From assembly GCA_938743325.2 (NCBI GenBank), contig OW568878.1, positions 434,001 through 498,000 on the forward strand: 64,000 nucleotides of DNA, in the 5' to 3' direction. Made by a program: the position numbers and the translations under genes. This DNA is from Pycnococcus provasolii (taxonomy: Eukaryota; Chlorophyta; Pseudoscourfieldiophyceae; Pseudoscourfieldiales; Pycnococcaceae). Shown here piece by piece: positions 28,101 to 37,483 of the stretch; the stretch's first letter is position 1, and the number at the start of each line of letters is the position of its first letter. The notes beneath the pieces were generated by a model. The model was not told where the DNA came from. It made no database searches and saw nothing but the letters and a program-made list of their open reading frames with translations.

Positions 28101-31100
28101 ACTGCTTGAATTCCATGCGGACGCGCCAGCCCTTGTCGTAAGCAAGCGTCGTGCGGTCCTTGCTGAAGAGCGTTTGCAGGCGAGGAATGCCACGATCCCA
28201 AGAGTCCTCGAGATCCTCCAGCGTTAGGCGTCGGTTCTGTGCCAGCGCCTCCTGCCTCTTGAGTGCATACTCGCTCCACACGCGCTGGCTATCCACAGCT
28301 TCTTGGCTCCACGGCGTGATGTAGCGGTAGAGGGTGGGGATGAGCTGCTCCTCCTCGTGGCTCATCCCACTTCGGAAGTGCGAGATGCCAAGGTCCGTCT
28401 GCTTGCTATACCGAAGGTCGCTCTGTGGGATGAGAATGTGACCCATGCTTAGCATGCCGAGGCCGCCAACTTCCTTTGGTGAATACTGTTTTATTTAGTG
28501 TGTTAGGTTGTTAGTGATTGGTTTTTTTTGTGTGTTTTGGGTGATTAGTGGTAGACTTACGAAAACTTGAGGGGGAAAGCGACTTGGCATTTTCGAGTTC
28601 AAGCCAATCTTGATGCGTGTTTGGATTTTGTTCTCAGATTTGACCAAAAGGTCGAGAAGCTCACGTGTGTGAAGCACAGCCTCTCGGTAGTACGTCATCA
28701 GCCCGATCACAGCGGTGTTCCATTTGTTTGCAACCTTCGTGAACGTTGTCGCGCCACTGGACATGAGAATCATGCGAATGCGATTCTCGAATGACTTCAT
28801 GCCCTCGTCATCCACCCGGATATAGGCGAGCGCCGTGCGCTCCTTCGTTCGCTCGTTCTGGAGGCTCCACGTCGACTCGTGGCTGGAGATGAAGTTTTCC
28901 AGCGTGCTCCGAATTTTTGGCAGAATGCGCACCTCAAAACCTCCCATCGAGAAGAGAAGGTTCGGGTTGTCGCTGCTGTAAACGCTCGCGAAGCTCTTCT
29001 CCCATTCGAACGACGTTAGGCTGCGAGGAACACGATTGGAAAGATCCCAGAACACCGCCCGGCCGAGGTTCACATCGCGCTTCATCAGGCGCATGCGAGC
29101 GTCGCGTGGCCAACATCTGCGATTGTTGTAGCCTACGACGTTCTCATTGTTCGGATCGGGGTGCTCCGTGAGGTACCTTGCGATGAGGTCCTTGCTCTCC
29201 TCCCTGCTGAAGCGGTACAAGATGTGCAGCTTATCTACATTGCGTGTGTAGAGCCGGATCGGGTGCCTCGTCTCCGTGCGCGTATTCTTGAACGTCAGAA
29301 ACAGATTTGGCTGCGTCGGTGGGCCAGCAAGCTCAGACGCACGTGTGAGGCCGAGCACAAGAAGGTCCAAAACAAGGCCGTAGTACTGCGTCATGAAGCT
29401 GCTGAATTGCAAGCCACGAATCAGCCCGTAGGAGTTAGTGTGGCTCATATCCTTATAGCCGATGACCACGTTATTCTTCGCCGTCATGTAGTCGGCAAGG
29501 TTGTGGTCGCAGATAAGTCGCAGCAGTCGGTTGAGCAGCGTGAGGTCCACCTTCTCGAACATTTTCTCGAAGGAAGTTTGCAGCATAACGACAATCTCGC
29601 CGTTCTCCGTCTCCCACACCGAGTCAAGGTTGTTGATCCCCTCGCACATCTTGTACACGAGCAGCGGCATCGGCTCGCTGTCCGACGGCTTGATCCAGTT
29701 GGGAAAGAGCTGGCGGCGCTCCGCCTCGTACCAGAGGTACTGATCGAGGTACGCGTCGGTAATCTTCTCGAGTGGTTCCACCTCGGTCACTGGCACGAGG
29801 TGGCTGTAGTAGTCCATAAATTCCAGCCCCACCTCCTTAAAGCTGCGCTGCGTGAGCAGGTGCCGCTTGATGCGACTCAGCGCCTCGTGGGGATTGTCGT
29901 ACGCCTGCTCAATCAAACCGAGCTCCTCGCGCTGTTGGCTGTTAAGGCGCGTCATCACCTGGAATCCTTCCTTCAGCCGCTCGAGCGCGAGAATGAGCAG
30001 CTTGGTATCGTGCTTGTACGACAGGGGAGGGAACGGAATGGGGGTGAACTTGCGAGCCTCGAGCCAATGCACGGTCGTGGTGTAGATCGCCACTGCTTCC
30101 TCGGGAGTAACGTACGGGCCATCCTTGAGATACTGGTGCTGGCGTTCCTGCTCAGCCTTGAGCCAAAGACGCGTGAGCCGGCCGAGATTTTTCTTGCAAA
30201 CAGTCTTGTCGACCGTTGCACCACGTCGGATGCGCTCGCGATTGTAGTGCGCGACATTTGTCCACCAGTCAGCCTTGGACTTGACGTAGCGTAGGATCAT
30301 ATTCTCAACGGGAGGTGGTAATCCAGGCACTTTCCACGGCACATTACTTTTCCAGCATCTCCATGCTTCAGAAAGGTGTGCAAGTATCGTGCGAGCCTTG
30401 TGCTGCTTAATACCCTCTGGCATCATGTCGAGTATGTCGTGCATGACCGCCGCGCGCAATTCGAGATCGAAATGGCTTTCAATACGCTGCTTCGTCACAC
30501 CCTGTGCAACGCCCTTCGGGTTGCGCCCCTCAAACTGGCGCGCGAGCAGGTTACCAAGCCAGCGCTCGAGCAGCGGAACGACGCCGCGCAGGAAGAAGAT
30601 CCAGACGCGCCACATCGGTGCCCAGAAGCCGACGCCAGGTCCCTTGCCTACCGGTCCCTGGTTGAACCTGTAGTAGATCAAGTGCTTGAGGTCCTTGCAT
30701 GTCCGTACTTGTCTCATCACCTTGTACTTGTATCTGTACATGCCCGTCAGCTGGCCGACGTGGCTGAATGTGTACTGAATGCCATCCGCGAGCTGGAACG
30801 CGTCCACATTGCCTAGGCGGTACTGAACGTGTGCGTCCACGATGAGCTTCGTTAGGCGCAGGATCTCCCTGCACAGGTGGAATGCATTTCCAAAGCGGCT
30901 CTTCTTACGCTCCTTCGTCGTGAGCGTCTTGATCGGCTTAAGGTTGAAGTTGTAGTCCAGGTGCAGAAAGTTAAGCCCCTTTCGATGAATAAGTAGGTTG
31001 AGCATATTGTATCCCTGCCGGCACACCTGCAGCCCAGCCTCGACCCAGTCAATCTCCGTCGTCTGGAAGAATTTCGTAGCCTTGAGGCTTCGCAGCAGGT

Positions 31101-32907
31101 ACTTCTTCTTCTTCTTCGGCAGCGGCTTGGAATGAAGTCTGTTGAGCACATGCTGCTTGAGAAGCTTTTGGTACGAAACGCGAACCTTCACAGGGAAAGA
31201 CTGCGGGCAGTGCTCTTGGTACCAGCTCTTGACCAAAGGCACATCAACGGCGCGCTTCATTCGCGCACTCCTCTGGCAGAACGGTCTCGGCGCGTGGAGT
31301 AACGTCAGACCATCGCGTGTATTGTCCGTGTACAGTGGGAGTACTTCGAGATGGGGGTTCACCTCCTCGTCGAGCTTGAAAGGTTCGCCGTACTCACCCT
31401 CCTCGGGTCCCGATGGATCAGACGCTCCAGCAGTGGACAGCTCCTCGAGCTCCTCCATAGCTGCGTCGAATGCCAGCAGCGCGGGATTCGAGGCGTCCGC
31501 GGCATTACGATCGCCGCCTCGACGCCTGTTTGAGGCATTGGCGGGGATGAGGTGCAGCAGCGGGTCGAAGTAGAATGCAGGAAGATCTGGGTCATCAGCT
31601 TTGATGTAAAGAGCCATCGGTTCGTGGTACGGGCTGGCAACGACGCGGCGCGGGCGATCGTTGTACAGGTGAGGGAATGCGATACGGTGCTCGGTTCGAA
31701 TGGGTGTTCGAATGATGAGCTTGTTGATGTCGTTGAATTCGTCCCAGTCCTCGTCGCCGCGGTCAACGTCGCGATACAGAGGCTCGAACTTCGGCCCCCC
31801 CGGAAGCGCGAGGTTCAGCGCCTTGGCAGTGGTAAACGACTTCAAGTCGAAAAGATAGAAGTAGTTGCGATCTGTGAGGTCGCTCAGCAGCTGAGACGCG
31901 AGTCGGTGCAGCGTCGACATGATGGGCAGCGGTAGCCTCCAAGTGCGGTACGACGGTCCGTTGACGTACCCTCGGTCGTCGTAGCGCAGCGGCATGTGAT
32001 CGTAGAACCAGTCGCACACCGCGGCATCTTCGTTGGGGTCGAGCTCCATGTTGATCGCCTCGAGCGGCTCGATGTCGAGCAGGTTATCCGCGTAGTCGAT
32101 GGGTGGCTCCTCGTCATCGAATGGCGGGAATCGCATGCGCTTGAAATGCCTTCTGTCGCGCTTCTCGCGTCGCATCATGATCCACATGGTCCCCCACTGC
32201 GCCGTGTATATGGGTTCGATGACGCGCGGGATTTCGTCGACAAACGTAATGGCGCCCGTAACGTGGTACAGAACTTGCACGGTGCGCAGCTGTTCCCACG
32301 GCATGGGCATGTTCTCGAGCAGTTTCAGCACGGCGTGAGGCACAAACTTCAGTGCGCCGAGGTACACGCGTTTGTCGTGGCGATACTTCTTGGAAGACAT
32401 GTCACCGTGGTCCTTCATGACTTTTCGTAGGTGCTCTGGCGGCAGAGATTCCTTTTGCATGTTCGCAGCTGACGACGAAGTAGCCGCGGATGAGCGTGAC
32501 GCGTACCTCTTGTTGTTGAGCTGAGCCCATTTGCGCGACTTGTCGAGCAGCATGGCCTGCAGAGCCTCGTCGTCGTCGTCGTCGTCAATCGACATGCCGT
32601 GATCCTGCATCATCGTCGTGGCAGCAGCAGCGGCGGCGGCGGCTCCCGAAACACCGGCGGCCGGCATGGGCGGCATGGGCATGGGCATGAAACCTGAGGC
32701 ACCGGCAAAGGCGGTCATCGGGAACCCAGGAACCCCTCCTTGCTGCTGCTGCTGTCTTTGCCTAGAAGCCATGAACACGACGGCAGCTGGGTCGAGCATG
32801 GCGTGCGTGGGCACGGGCACGGCGCCTAGAGGGAGCGCCTGCTGCACCTGCGCCTGCTGCTGCCGGTGCGTCTCCTCAAGAGACGACGAAGCCTGAGGCG
32901 TGCTCAT
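25178..32907 (-). CDS. PRP8: Pre-mRNA-processing splicing factor 8, four exons
   Basis: PRP8 is the catalytic-core scaffold of the spliceosome (U5 snRNP). Exons: 32907-28561, 28485-27914, 27834-27576 and 27499-25178, about 2499 residues (human 2335). All three introns (75, 79 and 76 nt) are GT-AG and splice into unbroken PRP8 sequence: FPPQVF to [15 protein letters not shown] to SGFEET, and ESLVMDL to [14 protein letters not shown]. The N-terminus is lineage-specific and rich in Q, A and M. Then follow PRP8 N-terminal, reverse-transcriptase-like, endonuclease-like ([19 protein letters not shown]) and RNase H-like ([20 protein letters not shown]) regions and the C-terminal MPN/Jab1 domain ([20 protein letters not shown]), ending in a short glycine-rich insert and acidic tail. 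The ATG at 32907 is the first in frame. All introns sit in the last 45% of the gene, and two are near-copies of each other. Confidence 0.97.
27500..27575 (-). repeat. Introner-like intron, copy 1 (PRP8 intron 3)
   Basis: The 76-nt intron begins GTAAGTCTTACCACTAACC and ends with CACTAACAACCTAACACAC followed by TAAATAAAAACAG. The 3' half is almost identical to the PRP8 intron at 28486-28560, and the 5' 22 nt also align with small changes. CACTAAC is a plausible branch-point match. Confidence 0.8.
28486..28560 (-). repeat. Introner-like intron, copy 2 (PRP8 intron 1)
   Basis: The 75-nt intron begins GTAAGTCTACCACTAATC and ends CACTAACAACCTAACACAC followed by TAAATAAAACAG. It shares both ends with the intron at 27500-27575, while the middle 20-25 nt differ. 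The third PRP8 intron (27835-27913) shows no such match. Confidence 0.8.
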
Positions 32908-33305
32908 GTTGCCCAACGCAACGAACCCGAGGTAAGCCGAGCGGCAGTGACGGGTGACGTGCTCCCGGAATGATGGCCCCCTGGGAGCCGCCGCCGCCTT
33001 GTTGTCAAGGGAAGGGAAGGGAAGGGGAGGGGAGGGGGCTGGCTTTCACAACCCCCTTCCCTCCTCCCTCCCCCGGCAGCCCGGGCGCTCCAGCCATACC
33101 TTTAGGGGATTTGGGGAGCCGTCTGTGGATGGTGTTTTCACTGACTGGTGTTTTTTCTTTTCTTCGCCTACCCTAAGTACTATTGGCTTTTTTGGTCGGC
33201 TCGTCAGGTCGGGGATTTTTCTCGCCTCCCCAACACCGGGACCGACCGCCTTCAGCAGTCCCCGACAGCCTTCAGTTTCTCCGGGAGCGAGCCTCCGGGC
33301 GAGAG
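32908..33305. promoter_or_regulatory. Shared promoter region between PRP8 and the ubiquitin protease gene
   Basis: Divergent start codons are about 400 bp apart. It contains a GGGAAGGGAAGGGAAGGGG purine tract at about 33010-33030 and a CCCTCC-rich pyrimidine tract just after it. No other gene was seen. The protease frame is open through the right part, so its transcript could begin there. Confidence 0.45.
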
Positions 33306-35171
33306 ATGTCGCCGCCCGCTGCGTCCGCTGGAGTGGGCCCGATGATTACCAGCGCGTACGACGCACTCACGTCGTTATTGAACATATCGCCTTCGCAAGC
33401 GCGAGAAAATGGGGGGGTGCCCAAACGATACAACCAGGGGAATGCAAGCTCACACGCGCGACTCAAGTTTGTCAGCGCAAAACACACAGCGGCGGCGCAA
33501 CACGCTGACGTCGTGCCCAAGGGAAAAGGAGTCATCGTACTCAGACCACCCGCCGCCGCTGACGACGACAACCACGCAACAGCGAGGCTGCCCAACGGAA
33601 CAGGCAAGCAGGACGTGTCGGCAAAAACGCGTAAAAAGGAGAGAAAGCAGCAAGTTGACGACGGCGGCGACGACGACGACGACGAGCAGGAGAAGGCGGA
33701 CCAGCTGCCACTGCCATGCCCTAACGCGTGGCCAAGAGTCATGCGCCCAGGAGCGGGTCTGCACAACTGTGGAAACACGTGCTTTCTAAATGCCGTCCTG
33801 CAAAGCCTCACGCACACGCCGGCTATCGCGTCGATATGCCTCGCGCCGTCGCGGCGGCGCGCTTCGAACGCTGCCGCTGCGACGCAGAGGTTTGACGCCA
33901 TGGAGGAGCTGCGCAACCACGTGCGCACTGCGCTCGCGGCGGGAAGGGGCGCCATACAGCCAACGCGCATGGTGCGCACGCTCCGCCTTGTCAGCCGCTC
34001 GTTTCGCATCGGGCGTCAGGAGGATGCCCACGAATACCTTCGAGAACTGCTCGAAGCGTGCGATCGCTCGTTGGGCGACGGCGAGAAAAATGACATCCAA
34101 CGCGTTTTTGGTGGCAAGCTGCGTAGCCGGATCGTCTGCACGAGATGTAAGAGGTGCAGTGACAAGGTAGAACCATGCCTGGACATCAGCGTGGACCTCG
34201 TGCAAGTTCGCACGGTGAACGAGGCGCTGCAACGCTACACCATGAAGGAGATACTCGAAGACGACAACGCGTACGCGTGCGAGCGGTGTCGGCGGAAGGT
34301 GTCCGCATACAAACAGCTCACCATCTACCAGCCTCCAAACTGCCTGGCGCTGCATCTGAAGCGTTTTTCGTTCTCCGGAAGGAACGGCGGGAAGATCAGC
34401 CGCCACACCGAATTCCCACTGACGCTGGACATTGGCCCACACACGTCAGATGCCGCAGATAGGCATGCCGCAGGTCGACGACCGGCGACGCAGAAGTACA
34501 AACTCCACGCGGTTCTTGTGCACGCGGGGCACAGCTTGCACTCGGGCCATTATTTCTGCTACGTGAAGTCTTCGAGTGGAGCGTGGCATCGCGCGGACGA
34601 CTCACGCGTTCAAGCTGTTAGCATCGACGAGGTACGGAGACAGCAAGCTTACATTCTGTTCTACACTCGCGAGGGAGGCGGGTCCACTGCGGCGGCGTCG
34701 ACGTCGACAGTAGCAGCAGCAGCACCGGCGATGTCGAACGGTACCAACTCCTCTGAAGACGACGACGACGACGACGACGACGACATAAGGAACGGGCCAC
34801 AGAGGACAGTTGCAGCATCAGCGACAATGCGGCATCTCAAGTCTCCCGCAGGTGCAGGTCGTTCCGGCAATGATACGAGTCCCAGGAATGCAAACGCATT
34901 CCGTGCTCTCGGCGTGTCCATGCGCCGGTCGGCAGGATCATCGAAAACATCGTACGACCGCGACTACGATGCAGGCCGACTGACGAAGAACTTGAAGCGG
35001 CGCAAGCGTGAGCGCGGTGACATGGACATTCGCCTGGGCGCCCGTTCCGAACTTGTCCCTTCGTCGCTTCCCGTGCGCGGCGGTGGCGTGCGCAAGAAGG
35101 GTGCGCATAATCACCATCGAGGTAATCTCCGAGGGATCCCCAACCGCGGCGGACGTCGGAAGCGGAAGTAG
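33306..35171 (+). CDS. Ubiquitin carboxyl-terminal hydrolase, USP36/USP42-like
   Basis: From the ATG at 33306 this is about 621 residues. The cysteine box GLHNCGNTCFLNAVLQSL is at about residue 147 (nucleophile in GNTCF), and the histidine box HSGHYFCYVK at about 411 is followed by WHRADDS, completing the Cys-His-Asp set of the USP deubiquitinase family. Two CxxC pairs (CTRCKRC and CERCRRK) form the usual structural zinc site of the fingers. The N-terminal 140 residues and C-terminal 170 residues are disordered and basic, with D/E-rich runs and an RG-rich, lysine-rich end (GNLRGIPNRGGRRKRK) that resembles nucleolar targeting. The closest layout is USP36/USP42, nucleolar or nuclear enzymes that remove ubiquitin from ribosome-biogenesis or histone substrates. 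Substrate choice is inferred only. TGTAA is at 35215. Confidence 0.85.
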   Translation: MSPPAASAGVGPMITSAYDALTSLLNISPSQARENGGVPKRYNQGNASSHARLKFVSAKHTAAAQHADVVPKGKGVIVLRPPAAADDDNHATARLPNGTGKQDVSAKTRKKERKQQVDDGGDDDDDEQEKADQLPLPCPNAWPRVMRPGAGLHNCGNTCFLNAVLQSLTHTPAIASICLAPSRRRASNAAAATQRFDAMEELRNHVRTALAAGRGAIQPTRMVRTLRLVSRSFRIGRQEDAHEYLRELLEACDRSLGDGEKNDIQRVFGGKLRSRIVCTRCKRCSDKVEPCLDISVDLVQVRTVNEALQRYTMKEILEDDNAYACERCRRKVSAYKQLTIYQPPNCLALHLKRFSFSGRNGGKISRHTEFPLTLDIGPHTSDAADRHAAGRRPATQKYKLHAVLVHAGHSLHSGHYFCYVKSSSGAWHRADDSRVQAVSIDEVRRQQAYILFYTREGGGSTAAASTSTVAAAAPAMSNGTNSSEDDDDDDDDDIRNGPQRTVAASATMRHLKSPAGAGRSGNDTSPRNANAFRALGVSMRRSAGSSKTSYDRDYDAGRLTKNLKRRKRERGDMDIRLGARSELVPSSLPVRGGGVRKKGAHNHHRGNLRGIPNRGGRRKRK

Positions 35172-35369
35172 CTAAGGTTAGACTAGTTATCCATACATAG
35201 TACTACATACAATATGTAACACGCACGTGGTATTGAAGTAACTTAGTATTGCCAATGTCGACATACGAAATCACTCCCCACCCATTTCGCCGGACATTGA
35301 GCCCTAGTTGAGGGGTGAAGGGGAGGCGACCTAACCAAACGTGTATGTGTACGTGTGACTTGCTCTCTC

Positions 35370-36284
35370 TTAATCCTGGTTATACTTGTATTCCTCCCAC
35401 AGAGCAAGGATGGCGTCGTCAGCAGTTGTCGCCTTCCGCCGCAACACCACTAATTTGTCTTCATTTTCAACCTTATCCGCCAATGTGAGCAGGATGTGGT
35501 ACTCAGGCCTCTCAAAATCGTGCACTAACACAAGCGAATCCGCACGTCCATGTAGCAACGCCCGGCATGCGCATGCAACACGGAATCGACCATCCACGAG
35601 GTAAATGTCTGCTGGTGAGGACACTCGGTCCACTTGTAACGAGTAGTTCGGAAATCTCTCCTTCACATTCGCAACCTGTGTTGTCGAAACCCTTCCCCAC
35701 ATGCCGACTGGCCCAATGTCGACATGCCAAAATTTGTACGACGGGTTCTTCTCTGCTAACATCCCACTGACTTTGTCCACCCACGTCGATGCACTATCCA
35801 CTGCCGTCAATCGCTCGATTCCTGCGTGGGATGCAATGAGTGACGAGGAACCCATCCCCCATTCAAAGACGCTGGTGGCACTGGCGTACAACCGAGCGAG
35901 TAGTTCTTGTTCGGGAGGGGTCATGCCGCCCCCTACGAAAGCGTCACGGAATGTCGGTGATTCATCAGAGGTTGCGGTGTTGTGACTGTTGTCGTTGGCG
36001 TGCGTGCGTGCGAGCCCACCATCTTGTTCGCGAATTACGTGACGTCGTGACTGCCAGTTTCTTGCTGCTGCAGATTGCGAGCGCTCGTTGTTGGTCGCGA
36101 TGATTGATGAGATTTGTTGTTGAAGGATTGTCATCGCGAGGAGCGTGGCTGCGACGAGGAGCGCGGCGTACAAAGTACCTAGAGTACGCGCGCGGACGAA
36201 CGAATGCGATCGTGCTGAGCTGCCACCATGCATATTATCCGTGGACCGACGACTAAAAAGGAGCGGTAAAGGTGTGGGCGCCAT
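35370..36284 (-). CDS. Single-pass membrane protein with SAM-methyltransferase-like domain
   Basis: The ATG at 36284 gives about 304 residues. One transmembrane helix (LGTLYAALLVAATLLAMTIL, about 36-55) follows a short basic N-terminus, the layout of a type II Golgi or ER membrane protein. The lumenal part has Rossmann-like motifs: VFEWGMGSSSL (about 140, glycine-rich motif I), LTAVDS (acidic end of strand 2), IYLVDGRFRVACACRAL (about 230) and LVLVHDFER. The VDGRFRVAC/VHDF pattern belongs to a poorly characterised group of class I methyltransferase-like proteins found in algae, bacteria and some animals. The substrate is unknown; a glycan-modifying role would fit the topology. The DNA transposon begins only 65 bp upstream of the start codon. 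Confidence 0.6.
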   Translation of the reverse strand: MAPTPLPLLFSRRSTDNMHGGSSARSHSFVRARTLGTLYAALLVAATLLAMTILQQQISSIIATNNERSQSAAARNWQSRRHVIREQDGGLARTHANDNSHNTATSDESPTFRDAFVGGGMTPPEQELLARLYASATSVFEWGMGSSSLIASHAGIERLTAVDSASTWVDKVSGMLAEKNPSYKFWHVDIGPVGMWGRVSTTQVANVKERFPNYSLQVDRVSSPADIYLVDGRFRVACACRALLHGRADSLVLVHDFERPEYHILLTLADKVENEDKLVVLRRKATTADDAILALWEEYKYNQD

Positions 36285-36348
36285 CGTCCACGCACTAGTG
36301 ATCTGATCTGATCGAATCAGAGTGAACAAGAACCAAACCGATAGACTA

Positions 36349-36376
36349 AGAAGGGGTTTGGGGCAAAAAGTTCGTT
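36349..36376. repeat. Left terminal inverted repeat of the pogo-type transposon
   Basis: This 28-bp repeat is preceded by TA (36347-36348). It is the exact reverse complement of 45369-45396. Confidence 0.95.
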
Positions 36377-36585
36377 TGATTGGGGAAACGCTGGTTAGGA
36401 CCACATACACGTGCGATATCACCTGGCTAACGGTGTCACTTCACCCTCCTATATCCCTAGCAGTGTACCGCGAAGACCACGGGCACGTGAAAACAATAGC
36501 ACGTCACCAACACACACTTCTTCACATAGGGGTCCAAACCCCTAATTTTTTACCCTCCGGGGCTAAAAGTTCATTTCTTTACAAA

Positions 36586-37451
36586 TTACGATGGCGGCGG
36601 AGGAGGAAGCGGCGCACCGGCTGATTTTTTCGCCTTCTTTGCCGCATTCCTTGATTCCTTTTCCGCCTCTTTACGCGCTCGCGTCTCGGCCTTTTTTGCC
36701 TCGCGTCGCGCAATCACCGCCTCTTGACTCTTGCGTTTTTTCTCCTGAGCAACATCCGCGAGCACCTTGAGGTTGTTGTCGTATTCTTGAGACGTTATAA
36801 AACGGCCATGATCAACGGTGCGGCGAGTCTTCTTTTTCTTTGCTTGTGGCGCAAGTTCGTCGTCGGTCTCCGTGTCGTCGTCGCTACTACTCACGCCATT
36901 TTCGAATGCGTCCGCCAAGTTCCTCACAGTATCGTCCTTCCTTTTCCGTACCTTTTTTCGCTTCTTCACATTCACACCGTCGCGCATTTGGTTTGACAAC
37001 TCCTTCGCCGCGGATGAGACAAGCTTGTCACCAGGAGCCATATACTTTAGGCCTTTGTCCTTTCTCAGGTTTTCAAGTCTATCCAACGCCTTGTTCAATC
37101 GTGCTGGGAATATTCCGATCTTCGCCCATCCATCCTTGATCATCTTCGCCGTCATGATTTCCTGCCACGCCTGACTCCAAATCTTAATCTTCGTCTTCAC
37201 GGGTATCGCGTTCTTGCGTCCCACTAGTTGACGCCGCTCCCGAAGCAGCTTGTAGTAGCGTCTCTTCAACGGGCCAAACAAATAATCCATCGGTTGCAGC
37301 ACATGCGTGAGACTCCCAGGAAAGAGAAAGATGTCGAACCCCAAGTTTTTCGCCAAGAGCTTCACTTCGGGATGAATGCGTGACGCGTGCCCATCCAAGA
37401 CGAGCATGAAGCGTTTGGTGGGTGAGACACCGCCAGGTATGCGCTTCGCGA
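36586..37451 (-). pseudogene. Transposase, C-terminal half (DDE superfamily), interrupted
   Basis: This continues the catalytic core on the far side of the insertion: MLVLDGHASRIHPEV (second catalytic aspartate), FLFPGSLTHVLQPMDYL (third acidic position) and GPLKRRYY. It ends in a long lysine/arginine-rich coiled tail and a proline run just inside the left terminal repeat. The DGH...LQPMD spacing is typical of pogo, Tigger and jerky transposases. It has no start of its own. Confidence 0.85.
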
Positions 37452-37483
37452 GCCATGTCACGACGCACTACCGCGTCACAGCG

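Noticed and set aside
33183-33305. Upstream extension of the ubiquitin protease frame
   Set aside because: It begins with TTG and has no ATG; the first ATG at 33306 is taken as the start, though an upstream exon cannot be excluded.
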